Source: Pithys albifrons albifrons (Eukaryota; Chordata; Aves; Passeriformes; Thamnophilidae). From it: a DNA stretch of 64,000 nt. Under the pieces are notes generated by a model. The model was not told where the DNA came from. It made no database searches and worked only from the letters and a program-made list of their open reading frames with translations. Within the stretch, counting starts at the first letter, position 1. Each line of letters begins with the position of its first letter. The position numbers were made by a program, and so were the translations under genes. Location: contig NC_092458.1 in assembly GCF_047495875.1 (NCBI RefSeq), positions 6,011,439 to 6,075,438 of the forward strand, written 5' to 3'. This document shows, in pieces, positions 49,093 to 61,892 of the stretch.

Positions 49093-50175
49093 ATCATGGA
49101 ATCATAAAATAGTTTGGTTTGGAAGGCAACTTAAAGATCACCTAGTTCCAATCTCTCTGCCATGGACAGGAAAGGACACCTTCCACTAGACCAGGTTGCT
49201 CAGAGCTCCATCCAACCTGGCCTTGAACACTTTCAGAGATGGACCATCTCACAGCTTCTCTGGGCAACCTGTTTCAGTTTCTCACCACTCTCACAGAAGA
49301 ATTTCTTCCTAATATCCAACCTAAACCTACCCGCTTTCATCTTTCATCAGCCATTCCCCCTTCTATCCCCAAATGTCTTTGTGAAAAGTTCCTCTTCAGT
49401 TTTCTTGTAGGCCCTCTTTAGGCACTGAAAGGTTGCTGTGAGATCTCTCCAGAGCCTTCTCTTCTCCAGGATAAACCCCATCTCCTCCCCTGTCTTCACA
49501 GGAGAGCGGTTCCAGCAGGTCCACGTCCTTCATGTGTTGGTGATCCCAGACCTGGATCCAGCACTTTAGGTGAGAGCACAGCAGAGGAGCAGAATTCCCT
49601 CCCTTGATCTGCTGGCCATGCTGCTTGGGATGCAGCCCAGAACACATTTGGCTTTCTGGGCTGCAAGTGTGCATTGCCAGGTTATGTTGAGCTTCTCATC
49701 AGCCAGCATCCCCAAGTGCTTTTCCTCAGTGCTGCTCTCAATTCGTTCTCCACCCAGCTGTGTTTGTGCTTGGGATTGCCCCGATCCACATGCAGGATCT
49801 TGCACATGGCCTGTTGAACTTCCTGAAGTTCACACAGGCCCAACTCTAAAGCCTGTCAAGGTCCCCACGGATGTCATCCCTTCCCTCCAGTGTGTCAGCT
49901 ACAACACGCAGCTTGGGATTGATGGCAAACCTGCTGAAGGTGCACTCAATCCCCATGTCCTTGTCATAACAAAGACATTGAACAGAGCTGATCCCAATAC
50001 TGACTTCGGAGAAACACCAATTTTCAATGGCTTCCACTCTCTGAGTGTGACCATCCAGTCAATTCCTTATTCACCAAGTGGTCAGTGTGTGAAATACATG
50101 TTTCTCCAGTTCAGAAACAAGGATGTCATGTGGTTCAATGTCAAATGCTTTGCACAATATGTTGCCATAGGACTT
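49093..50175 (-). pseudogene. CR1 LINE copy: broken ORF2 C-terminal half plus 3' UTR
   Basis: The longest LINE copy in the window, about 1.08 kb. The plus strand begins with the complement of the CR1 3' end (ATCATGGAATCATAAAATAG, CCATGGACAGGAAAGGACAC, CACTAGACCAGGTTGC). Read on the minus strand, upstream of this lie recognisable ORF2 reverse transcriptase blocks: VADTLEGRDDIRGDLDRL (about 49846-49916) and ESSTEEKHLGMLADEKLNIT with LAAQKAKCVLGCIPSSMASR (about 49566-49740). The catalytic box, normally FADD, reads FAIN (codons 49918-49929), so both aspartates are lost. Frameshifts and stops separate the blocks. The copy is 5'-truncated at about 50,175 within the RT domain. The 214-codon plus-strand frame at 49570-50214 is only its antisense shadow. 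Confidence 0.95.
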
Positions 50176-50179
50176 GTTT

Positions 50180-53100
50180 TCCAAACAGCTCTTAATTTTG
50201 TTTATACTTTCTGATTTTTTTATATTTTCTCCATTTTTTCCCCTTTATTTTTCTTTTAAAGCATGTGGAAATCTGAGATTTAAAAAGGACTTCTGTAGAA
50301 TAATTATCTTGCCTAGAAGGAGATCAACACAAGTTTGAGTATGCAAATTCAAGGAAAATAAAATGTGAGGGCCACACAAAATTTGAACCTTCCTTTACCA
50401 AACATTAAAGTAATTCTTGTTGACTAAAGATTTATTTCTGCGTAATTTTCACTTGTTAGTGATTAAAATTGTATCAAGAGAGTATGTGGAAGTAAATGCT
50501 AATGTTTTAAGTGTCATAAAATACATCTGAGAAAGGATGAAGAGAGCAGTGTTTCTCTGTGAGAGAGCCCCTATGCTGTGTATGGTGCTGTCCCAGCATG
50601 GCCAACAGCTTTGGCTCTTTATCCCTTCTCTAAGATGCAATGCCTGAGGCATGGGGCACACTGGGGGCTCAGAATCCTGGCACTGTTGCTAGCAGGAAAG
50701 GCTCTCACAGTGGGTGGCAGAGGGGAATCAGCTCTGCAGAGTTCTGCTCTTGGTTGCAGTTGGAAACACTCTGAAATGCAGAGAGAACTAGTTAAGCAAA
50801 CCAGTCACAGGACAAAAACCATCTCCCCTCCCTCCCACCAACACAAAGCTCCTAAGCTGTGATAACACTCAGTCATTCTATGTCACTTTGTATTAGTCAA
50901 GGATGAAAAAAAGAGGGAGAAAGGGGAGGGAAATTTGCTTTTGAGATATGTATTTATTGAAAAATTTCAAACTCTGAAATAGAAAACATTTGTAAATATT
51001 TCATGGATCTGAGTCTCTGATTAGATAATTACTTGTTTAGAAAACAGTGGGGAACTCAGTGGGGATACTCATACAAAAATATGGTCATACTGTCTTTTGT
51101 GTTGCACACCAGTCAGTGAACAGGTATTGTATAGCCTGTGATTTTCAAGAACCAGTTACCATTCCTTCTTTGAGCAGTAATGGCCCATGATTAATCGCAG
51201 GATGATTCTGGAGACTGAGTTACTGAGCTGCAGTGAGACTGCTGTGCAAATAAATTTTCCCACCGAAATAGGTCAGTTCTCCAACATGATCAGCAGCCTA
51301 CTTAATTCCCAGACAGTAAGCTAATTGGATTGTCCAGATACAAGATACAACAATCTTTTGTATTCTTAGAAATAACTGTGGAATTACAACTTTCCCATAG
51401 GTTTAGTAGTACTCTCCACCCTCTCTCTCCATTAAAAGAATTCAATCCTATTTCAAAAGATAACCTTGAGAGAATGAGGAAAGTATAGGGTCTGCCTCTA
51501 TTTTAATAAAAGTCTGATATGAAGGTTTAATTAAGAGAGAGAAAATAACTAGGAATGAACACAGGATTTAAAGCAAAACAGACCTCAAATAAATGAAGTA
51601 AGAATCACAAATGTGATTCTAAATGTCCCCCTGCCGAGACAGAGCAAAGTTTCTCACTGAAGCTTGAGATAAGATCTGTCATAGCTGCTTTTCATTTCCA
51701 TCTGTGATGCCAATTTTTATCCTCTCTTTTCCCTTCTTATGTCTTGGCTTACCAGGCTAAGAAGTTTTTTCCAGCTTGTTTCTTTTTTGAGCTGGGTGCC
51801 CCAATTCTCATGGTGTTGTGGTACTAAGGTTTTGCTGTTGGATATTTTTTTGTAGGAGTTTTAAACACCAGCATTTCTACTGGTCCTTCATTGCATTAGA
51901 GCAAGCAAAGGAGAAGCTGCTACACCTGTGGTTACCCTTCTGTGTTCTGCTTGGAACAGAATATTTTCTGTAAACTGTCGTACCAAAGCAAAAAGTAGAG
52001 GGCTATAAAGAATGGAAAAACTTAAGCTGCCTGATCTAACCATACCCATCTTCTCTGATGACTTTAGAGTGCACTTTTTTCTTTATGCATGTGTATATTA
52101 AGCCTCTCCCACCCTGATAAGTTTAACTGTACAAATCTCTGAAAAATACATTTTAGTAAGTATATTGCACTCAAGGGATTTCAGAAAGTGAAATCCAGCT
52201 ATCTTGTTTATTCATAGATGCATCCTTCCCTTGAGCTTCTCAGGTTTTGGAGGTAGGGCTTACTGAAGGAGTCTTAGGAACAATTTTGTCTCACTTCATG
52301 AGGCAGGTGTGACATTGGAAACACGCTACATTTCATGGAAATTGTCTCGAAGGTATGTCCAAATAATAGGATTAGTCAACAATTAGTCTTTTTTTTGCAG
52401 AATATTATATTTAGGCTTATAAAGTCTCATGGTGCTAGGACACATTTACATCTTAATTTGAGTCTAACAGCCTTATAGTCACACCTTTGACTGTACTGCA
52501 CTGAGATAATGAGAAGCTCTTGTTGGGATTCCTACATGATGCTACAATGATGCAAATACATTGTTCAGATTCCTAGATGATGCTACAATAGATATAAATG
52601 CTAAAACATGCTTTAAATTTATCTTTGGCTGACAGACTAGTTTGAAAATATGGTTGGCCACTGAAGGGGATATTTTTCCCAAGCTAGATTTATTTGTTCT
52701 AAGAAAGTTTTAAAAGCCAGTGAAATATTCCCAGGATAATTCACACACAGCTGACTGAATAATTCATCATGAATAATGTATTTAGATTTTGCCTCTCTCT
52801 TCATAAGGAGATTAGGATATTCTCAGATACATTCATTATTCAAACTAATACTGAGTTTTCTCATCCCCCTCATCCAAGGGTTTGATTCTGTCACCTTTAC
52901 TCAAGTTGAGTAGCATATTCTGTAGGGAATCATGCTGACTTTAATGGCAGTTCCTGCACAGCATGGTACAGGGGAGAGCATCTGGACACAAGTGAAAAGG
53001 TTACAAGCACTTGTGAATATTTGATGGTTCTACTTTGAAGCTCCTCCTGTATGAGATTGCTATGCAAATCCTAGGAGATTCTTTTGTTAGCTCTTGTAAC

Positions 53101-53890
53101 TAACCATCACAACCCCAATTTATTAAACATACAATTCAAATTTTGATTGCAGCTGAGAAGCAAGCTAACATCTTGCTTTCCATGAGCAGTGGAGCTTAAC
53201 TTTGAACACTTTGCTGTTTACAAAAAGTGAACAAAAAAGATCAAGAGTGAAGGCTAAAAGAAATGTGCTCGAGTATGCAGTCATTCAGAATCTCTCTTGT
53301 TACTGGTGTTGCTTCTGGAAACTGCCCATGGATACCTTTTGGTATTGAAAAAAAATGTGTTAATCACCTTTGTGCATTCCTGTTATCTATGACTGCAGTT
53401 CTTTTGGGCAAGTATTTTTAATAGAGACCTGACCTTTGACTGGGCAGATGAGTATGCCTTCTCAGCTTCCAGCAGGAGTGGCTAAAGGAAGAGCTAGAGG
53501 TGTGGATTGGGGTACACCTCCACAGCAGCACACCCTCACATATGCTCTGCAGCTACTATTGCCACCCCACTTTGCTGAAGAAACCTCAGTCTGTGGCTAA
53601 CTGTGCTCCCAGGTCACCTCCTGTTCCTCCAATGCAGCTAATGCTTGAAAACCCCTCTCAGTAACCACGTTTTGGTTTACAATTTTGTGTTTGATAGCTA
53701 CCTATGGTGGGCTGAACTGAATATTTAGCCTTTTTGAAAGAAAAGTATAACTTGTTCCTAAAAATCATACCGTCTCTTCCAGTGACTGGGTCAGAAAATC
53801 TCTCTTTGGACACTGCCAAGATTTCTCCTCCTTCTTGGGTTAAAACCAAGAGCTACCTCAAAGGGGAAGACTTTGGACTAAATATAGTCT
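50180..53890. other. Unique non-coding DNA
   Basis: No exon or known element. A 41-bp-period direct duplication sits at 52527-52589. AT-rich throughout, with ordinary short frames. Confidence 0.55.
52527..52589. repeat. 22-bp direct repeat, 41-bp period
   Basis: GATTCCTACATGATGCTACA+AT (52527-52548) recurs at 52568-52589 with one change (C to G). The preceding TTGTT is also repeated, so the duplicated unit was about 41 bp. Confidence 0.75.
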
Positions 53891-53893
53891 GTA

Positions 53894-53929
53894 TTCTTAC
53901 ATAAAAATGTAAGATGTTTTATGTAAGAA
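53894..53929. repeat. Perfect 13-bp inverted repeat (hairpin)
   Basis: TTCTTACATAAAA (53894-53906) is the exact reverse complement of TTTTATGTAAGAA (53917-53929), separated by a 10-nt loop. The arms are AT-rich. It is too short for a microRNA precursor and no terminator or element ends are evident. It could be a chance or replication-slippage palindrome. Confidence 0.85.
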
Positions 53930-53939
53930 GATTATCCAA

Positions 53940-56900
53940 TATTTTATACACCTACATTTTCTCTATATGGGGAAAATGAAAAGTTCTGCCAATGTGAAGT
54001 ATAAAACCTGTGATAAAGCCTTTGGAGCAAAGTGCTGTGCCTCCAACATGGGGATTGCAGTCTTCTGTATGATGGAGAAAGGGAACCTTATCAATAAATG
54101 TATTTGCAACAGATATTCTTGCAATGTCTGCACCAGAAAGTGGTTGCCTGGTTCTATTTAAGTTCAAGCCAGATTGGAGTTGGCAGGTTTAGAGTACTTT
54201 GAACTTGGTCCAACACTAATTTGATGGACAGGGTTGGAATAAGGCAGTTTAGTCTGTGACAGTAAAACAAATACAAATAGTCTCCTGGCTCTCTGATGCT
54301 GTTTACAAGAGCATTAAAATGATTTCCCACTAATGATACACAGTTGTAGGGATTGCAGCACTGTATCATGAGGGTAATGCTGCTGCTACTGTCGTGTGGA
54401 TCTAGAGAGATCCAAAACAAAATGCCAGCAGAGGAACTGGTCTATATACAATGCCAGAAATGGCATCCTAGTAATATAGGGTCAAAGTGTTGCTGCTGTA
54501 CTTCTTAAAGGAGAGAAGATAAGTGGAGGAAGCATGCCTTCATATTGGTTTTGCCTGATGCTTTAGTGATGTATTTGTTATTATATACCTGGTATACCTA
54601 AACATGGTTTTAAATCTCCTCTTTGCATGGCTTAAGTACTTTATTCCATATCAGGTTTCTTGCTTCTTGTGTTAACTCATGATATGTCTTCTATATAAAA
54701 GACCTCTTGTAAGACACATTTAGGTTCAGGAGGACATTATAAAGCACTGGCAGATGTACTAATTTAGCCTTGATACTACAATGTGGTTTTAAAGAAAGTT
54801 TGAAGCTTGCTTTCCTGTAACCACCATTTTTCCTTAAATGAAAGGCAATAAAACAATGTTCAGGAAGTATTTATGCATACATACATTTTGCATAATATTT
54901 ATGCATACATACATTTTGCATAAATGCTGCCTCAGAAAGCAGAGAATTTTATATTTACCCTTTGGGCTTTTCCTCTTCTATAATGCAGGTTTTCATGTGA
55001 CAGCAGTGTCCTTTCTCCTTTCCTTCTGCATTCAGGGGGAATGCAGAAGCCCTTGGTTTCTTTTTGTTCAGGACAGAAGTTGTGTTAACCTTGCAAATGC
55101 AGTGAATGTCAAATCAGTAAACTGCTGACTTGCCTAGCATCTGTCTTTTCAGCCTATTTATGCCATAGCTGTATGTTAAAGACCACCATAAACCACTTAT
55201 GATTTGACCCATTCTGTGCAAATGAAGCAAAATCTGCAGATAATACAAACCATAATTCCAGATGTCAGGAGGCTGCAGATCGCTCGCTTGGTATTTTTAA
55301 TGAAAGATGAACAATAAACACTCTTTTATCTCATTAATGATCTACTTATTATTCATATTAATAGAACTGGGACCTGCAAACTCATAAATATCAGTAGATG
55401 CTGTGATACTGGCCTTGCTATGAGTGCTTTATGGGTTATAAATTACTTTAAATTATCTTTAGACACGGGTTTCAGTGGAGCTGCACTGAAAAGCCATCCC
55501 TCCCTTCTAGTTTTTAAAGGCATCACCAGACTATAATGATGCTGAAAACTGAAATTGATGGAATTGAAAACTGTAAAATTGGAATTGATGTGTAACTTGG
55601 AGGTTGAGATTTTGATGTTTCTCTTTTGTGCCTTGTGCAAGAATTCCCTGGTTTTCTTGTTTCAAATTTTTAGTGTGATTTCAGTGGTTTACTTTTCCCT
55701 GAAGACGGAATTTTTTAGGATCTTTGCAAAGATTCTCAAAAACATGGTTGCTATGGAGGATGTGGAGAGGAGGTATGGAGTGGGGGAGACATTTAAATTG
55801 CTGTTACTAGAGGTCATTTGTGTACCTGATCCATTCACTTCTCAAAACATCTGATTTGATCACTGATGTTCCTATGATGGACCAGCAAGGCAAGGATTAA
55901 ACAATCACATCACTGAAAACCATTATAAAGTTAAGGCATTCACAGGGTTTAGAAGATGAAATATTTGACTGGACGGGAATAGGAGATTTCAGAATTTAGG
56001 AATCCCTTTGTCTTTTCCTTCAGTGCTTCTGGGTTTGTAATGAGTGTTCTGAATGTGACTTTACATAGGTCCCTCACCGGGGGGGAAATGCTAACAGGCA
56101 TGATTAGTCATACAGCCAGTGGAGTTTCAGGAAATTTGGCAACCAAGCAATCAGGGAAAAAAAAAAAAGGAAGGTTTTAACTGATTTTTTCTGTGCTAAC
56201 CTAAAGCTTATTTACAGCAACACCACCCATCAAGAGACTACTTCCCCCACTGCTTTTCTCTTAGGCAGACTGCCCTGTGCCAACTGGTGGCTTCACCGGG
56301 CTTTTCATGCTGTTCTCATCATTGTCCCCTGTGCACAAGAGGACACAGCCAACAGCCCATGACGACACCTGCTTTTTTGGGGCCAGCGGTAGAGATGAGA
56401 ATTAACTCTGCAACAACTTGGATTTTGTTGTTTCAAAACCCCAACTTCAGATGCATTAATTAAATTTTTTCTTCCACTTGGAGGGAAAAGAGTCTGTTAT
56501 TACCTAGGAGTGTTATTTGTGTTATTTTGGGTTCTGTGCTTTCTCATTGCTTGTAGTTGTCAGGATTAAGAATGGTTCCCGTATTCCATCTCCTCTATCT
56601 AGTTCAGTTTGTTCTCAGGATTCACACTGCACTAGGCTGCTGCAGCTTGCATTCCCCTTGCTCTGTTCCCTCATTGTACATTAACCAATCACCAGGATGA
56701 ATGCATTCCTGAAAGGTAAGGAGCAGAAGCCTGTCTCCTTGACAGCAGGGGACAAACTCATAATAAATACATAAAAATAAACATAAATAGTTAGAGCCAG
56801 CAGCAGATTGTGTTGGCAGTAAAGAAGAGTTTGCTTGATGCTTTATGTAAATGAAAGCTCTATCCTCTGCCTTCACTGCCATCATTATGAGAGCCCTTTT

Positions 56901-59900
56901 AATCTGCTCTCTGAACATGATTATTATTTCTATAAACATAAAATATGCTGCTTTAACTCTGTTCCCTCCCCCAGATTAATGTCATTGAGAGTAATAGCAA
57001 TTAAAGTAAGAGGCTGTCCAGGCAGTCACTGCAGGTACAGATTCAGATAACAATAGAGCACAAGTTCTAGTTATAGAGCAGCTGGTATGACACAGGCAGG
57101 AACACCATTTCCAACAGCCTTTCTCCGCATTAGTTGCTCTTCCCCTGGCACCTGGCTGGTGATGGGAGTTACATGATGTGTGGCCATCTAGGGCAGCAAA
57201 TGATTTGGAATAGGTCTTACAGGTCCTTTTATCCTATGGGACGTGACAGATGTGACTGATCTGAAACTGGCGGAGACTCAGTGCAGCAATATAACATGGT
57301 ACATGAATTACTGCAATATGGATTAAGTGCTATATACAGATATAAAATGACTGACTGACTGTAATTGTTCAGCTAGGAATAACGTAAGTAGAATGCTGTG
57401 TGCTAAGTTTCATCTCACTGTCTTAAATTATGCATCCATATAGCACAGAAGCAAAACTAACATAATGGTAATATTGTCCAATGGACCATCAACCCCTGGG
57501 AACTGACCAAACCTGATCATGGTAACGTCCAGCTGTCTTATCTGCTAGATAAAATTATTTTCTGATCCCAGGTAAGCTCCTAAGGGACTAGTGGGAGCTT
57601 TTGACTTCTGTGAAGCAGAACATATGGAAACTGTGAATGAAAGTTTTATGCCTGTAGACATAGCAGCTAGCCTTGCTCTTAGTTTAAATGTCAGCCCCAG
57701 CCCTCAGCTTCCCCAAGAGCTCTTCATGCTTCTCTGACAGCAAAGAATGAGAGTATTGGTGGTATAACTGGCTGCCTCCAAGCTTCTGTTCTATGGTAAA
57801 GTGGAATCCTGCTGACGTGGGTCTGCAGGACAATTCTCAATCCCCTCAGGAGAGCTAGGTAGTGTGACAAACATGTTGGAGAGGAAGGAGCTTCATTGGA
57901 ATAAATTAGCTGCTTGTGACTTCCAGGTCAGCTTCTTACCATGATAAGAAACTGGATAGCTTCTAGGATCTGATCACTTCTGGAATAAAAGCAGCTCAGA
58001 GCCAGAAGGAGGCAAAGTGAGGAATGAAATGATCTTATTATGATTTTTCCTACATCTTCATCTACAGTGACAACAGCTAAAAACTGGCAGAAGTTTTAGT
58101 TACAGTTTTAGATTTTTATCTGTTTACTTAGCAACTCTATGGATCATTTCAAATGAGGTGTTGTTATTTTACACCTCTGATCTGAAATAGAGCTTATGGT
58201 AGAGATTGCACTGTGTAACTGAACAGCCTTTCCCTTTTGCAGTCTTAGGGGCTTGCTCTGTGAACTGCTCTTTGTAGACAGATCATTTAATTGAGAAAGT
58301 AGGTTGCAGTTTACTTTTCTCTGATGGTCCAGTTCCACTGTTAAGTGGCCAAAGAATTTTTACAAAAGCCTTTGTTTATGTAAAGAATAGATATTCAGAC
58401 TACTTCTTCCGTTATTCAGGCCTGACATTCATCCTAACTACCCTGTTACTTGAAAGAACTGTGTGGTGGTAAACAATACAAAATAGGGCTGGCCTGTGAC
58501 TATCTTCAGAAGATGAAGGTTAAGAGAATTTCATAAGTATACATGGAGAAATATATTCTCATCTTACCTCCTCTTTCTCCTATTTCAAGGTGCCACCTTT
58601 TTGATCATGTTTTTTGTTGTTGTTTCTCCCCTCTCCACCCCAAAATTGGTGGAGTTGCATTAAAGAAACTTAAAGGCACGGACACAAGCAGAAATTAGCC
58701 TGTCTTTGCTGAAGTGACTGGCAGCATGAACAAGCCAGTGCAGGACCAAACCTCCTGAGGTGGCCTGTAACAACTTTCTGCGGAGAGCAAGGAAGACTTG
58801 GTAACTACCTGGTCCTTTCTTTGCTCCAGGAATAGTGGAACTGCATGCTGTCCCTGCCCTAGGGCAGATGGCAATTTGGATGCCAGTCTTACAGTGAATC
58901 CCTCCTGCTTAGCTTGTTCATACTGTAACTGGAAAGTCTTTTTGATGCGCTTGTGCTGCACTGACTTCCAAAGCTATGGGAAGAAGGATGGTATCAAGAT
59001 CAAATTTAATCTAAAAACTTAAAAATAGCACTGGGAAGATAAACCTGAAATAGCTCCCTCCGTCTACCGCGTTCTCTCCTTAGCACTTCCTTTCACCCTG
59101 CAGCCCAGCCCATCACTCCCATGTGGTGTTACCGTTGCAATAGCATATGTTAGTTACTGGACCAGTGCCATTGATAACACATAGTTTTTGCATATAACCC
59201 TTCTGATAAAATTCTGCATGATTCCTTTGCTGTGACTCAGTAAGTCAAATCCTTCTTGTATGAGAAAGATGAAAGAGTGCGTGAAAACAAATGACTAAAA
59301 TATCTAAATCTTGTGATGTTCTGCAGGTGCTTTGATTAAAAATACTTCAGACTTGGTGCTGTTGTTCTATGTGAGCCAAAGTGTCAGGTAAAAATCTTTA
59401 TTGCAGGTAGATTTTGTAAGGTCACCTGTCATCTGAACACCAGCCACAAAATAATCAGCATATTAAAAAAATACCATTAATTCTTTTCATACACCTTTTA
59501 CTCTTCATTTGGCTCCTGGTTTATACCATGAGTTCATGCAAGGTTACAAACTGAGACCTTAAAAATGCACCATTTCTCTGGCATTTCACGTGCACCAGTT
59601 TCATGAACTTTACAATAGTCATGGTCAAAAACTGTTAGAAAAACCAAAAGTTCCTCTTGTTCTTTGTATTCTTCAGAATAAAGTTATGTCAGGTACTTCT
59701 GCTAATTAACACCATCCATTGCAATTTCATTGAACTGAGAGAAAAATTGGAGGGCTTTTGTGGGGTTTTGTTTTGTTTAGTTTTTTTCCCCTGTGCATTT
59801 TTTAAAGCTTGTGAAGAAACAACAACTAAGAGAGGCAGTCTTACATTCTGGAAAGATAATTGCCACCACAATATATATAGCTCTCTCTTTTTTGGCTCAG

Positions 59901-61190
59901 TAACTTGAATGCTTGAAGAGGATGGGTTGTAACTGCCCCCAAGCTCAGTGAAAGCCACTTCACTTTCTCAGGGGTACTTATTAAAGTGGAGATTCATCTC
60001 TCTCACTGAATGTGAAAAACATGAAATAATTATGCAAAAAAGTGAGGGAAAAGGAATTACTGCTAATTTATCAGTGCACACGCGACACACAGCATGTGTC
60101 TTTCTTATTCACAAGAGAGCTTTTAGTCCTGCTGAACAAGGGAAAGATATAGGAATTTGCCTTGCAGGTCAATGTGCAGGCGGTCTGAAGATCTGATAGA
60201 CTCTGAAAACTACTACCTGTGGCGTATCTTGACACATAAAGTCTGGAGCAAGCATACAGCTTTGAGTTGCCTCTTCTTCAGCTGATGCCTTTGATGTTTT
60301 ATGACAATTTTTAATGCTGATGCAGCAAAACAACCTCAGAATGTGCAAAACCATAGCAACTACTGCAGAAGGATATATCTGGAGAAAAAATATCCTTATC
60401 TCTTCTAATTTTACTGCATTTCTTCACTTCTAAGGCAATGACAGTAGTCCCTCTACAAGCAGAGTTTTTTTTGTTGGGATAGGATTGATTTAGAGTTTCA
60501 GAAGAGACTCCAGCCCAGCAATGTGTAAGAGAGGGCACATGGGCTGAAACTTGATGTGATTTTGCTGAAAAAACGGAGTGCCACCCAGTGTCTGGTGATT
60601 TTTTTATTGGAGTAAAAGATTTATGGGGCAGAAACCACTATTGACAAGACTCTGACAGGTGCTTCCCAGCGCTGTTGGCAGAAGGACATGGGATTGTGAT
60701 GCCTAATTCTGGGCCACCAGAGCCAGGACTGTGGTCTATGCAGGGGCTATGCTGGTTTTTCTGTCTTGAAAAAAACTTGGAGCCATGTTTTAGTTTTTTT
60801 TTCTGAAGAACATTCTCTTGAAAATTGGTATGTTTCTGTGGAAACTTTCAGTTTAGCAGAGCTGGCCTTTCTGAGGGAGAAAAATATCTACTCTGACATT
60901 TCCCAAATGCTTTAGTTGTAAGTGCTGCAAATGATGGTTTGTAAATCGTTATCTCAGGACTTGATACATTAAATTGAATAAAATAATACACAGTTCTTGC
61001 TTATTAACACGTCCAAAATATACAGTCATGCCTCATTTTTGCTTTCTGAAGCAAGAAATATACAAAATAACTTCAAATTATTCCTTGGGTAGGAAAAGTT
61101 AATTTCAAGTGTTTAAAAGAAAATTAATTGTAATAAATATATGATCAGAAACTGAAACATTAATATTTACTTTTATTGTGAGACACTATT
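53940..61190. other. Unique non-coding DNA, some possibly conserved
   Basis: No exon called. Two AT-rich segments with dense homeodomain-type TAAT/ATTA motifs, 55190-55450 and 56830-57040, look like conserved enhancers but cannot be tested here. Frames at 53967-54161 (Cys-rich), 55555-55854 and 58798-59022 lack splice or start context. A T-rich/TTTTG tract lies at 59,760-59,790. Confidence 0.5.
54868..54923. repeat. Exact tandem duplication, 2 x 28 bp
   Basis: A 28-bp unit beginning TATTTATGCATACATACA is present twice with no mismatch (54868-54895 and 54896-54923). The lack of divergence points to a recent event, and copy number may vary between individuals. Confidence 0.92.
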
Positions 61191-61201
61191 TTAGTTTATA
61201 G

Positions 61202-61345
61202 GCTGAGTACTATGAGCTTTTGGAAATGATGCAATACCACAAGGATCCAAATGGAGAGACCCATCCTTTCTGCTGCAAAAAAAGCTGCAAAGGAGAAGAC
61301 TTCAGTCAAAGAGAGGCAGAACTGGCACAAGGGATCAGCCCCAAG
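61202..61345 (+). CDS. Internal coding exon of an unidentified gene (48 codons)
   Basis: The sequence ACTATTTTAGTTTATAG ends with an acceptor AG at 61200-61201. It is followed by 144 nt open in only one frame and then by a strong donor, CCCAAG|GTGAGT (61346). The other two plus-strand frames hit stops at once. The exon is exactly 48 codons, phase 0 at both ends, so it could be skipped without a frameshift. The translation begins AEYYELLEMMQYHKDPNG, continues ETHPFCCKKSCKGEDFSQ and ends REAELAQGISPK: acidic and aromatic, with a Cys-Cys-x3-Cys group that could hold a metal or a disulfide. I do not recognise the family. It lies about 450 bp before the CpG island. It may therefore be an exon of a long plus-strand gene running through the window that also uses the island as an alternative promoter, or a late exon of a separate gene. 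Confidence 0.65.
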
Positions 61346-61892
61346 GTGAGTGGGTGCTGGCAAGCCCAGCTATCTGCAGAGTTAGTTTAGTACAGTCTCT
61401 ATCAAATTCCTGGAATTGATTAGTTGTCAGCTCCGAGGAAAATAGTTGTGCAGCAAAAGGGAATGGAGGCAATTTTTGAGTGGCATCATTTCTCCTGTGA
61501 TCTTTCCTCATGCTACAGATAGAACTGCTGCTGAACTAGTCAATACAATGACATCACTCTCTATCGTCAGAAAGCCTTTATAACCAAAGGAAATCCGCTC
61601 ATGATTTCTCCACCTGCTTCCCAGAGTCCTGCATAACAAGGCCAGGACACAGCAGTGTCCCCGGGACTGGCAGTTCCTGCCCAAATCACAATTAATCTTT
61701 TTGAAACAGGCCCCAGCTTAATAGGTGAGCGGGGCTTATTGTGCCCAAAACTGGGGGAAACCTGCCCAATGACACTCGCCCTCAATCCCTCGCAGAAAGA
61801 GCCGTTCATTAAATCTCCGCCGCCCCCCCTGAGCTGCGAGTGCCGCCGCCCCCCCCCGCATCCCTCGCCGCCCTCCTCCCTCTCCGCTGGGG

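Noticed and set aside
49570..50214. 214-codon plus-strand frame
   Set aside because: It is the antisense strand of the CR1 ORF2 fragment at 49093-50175.
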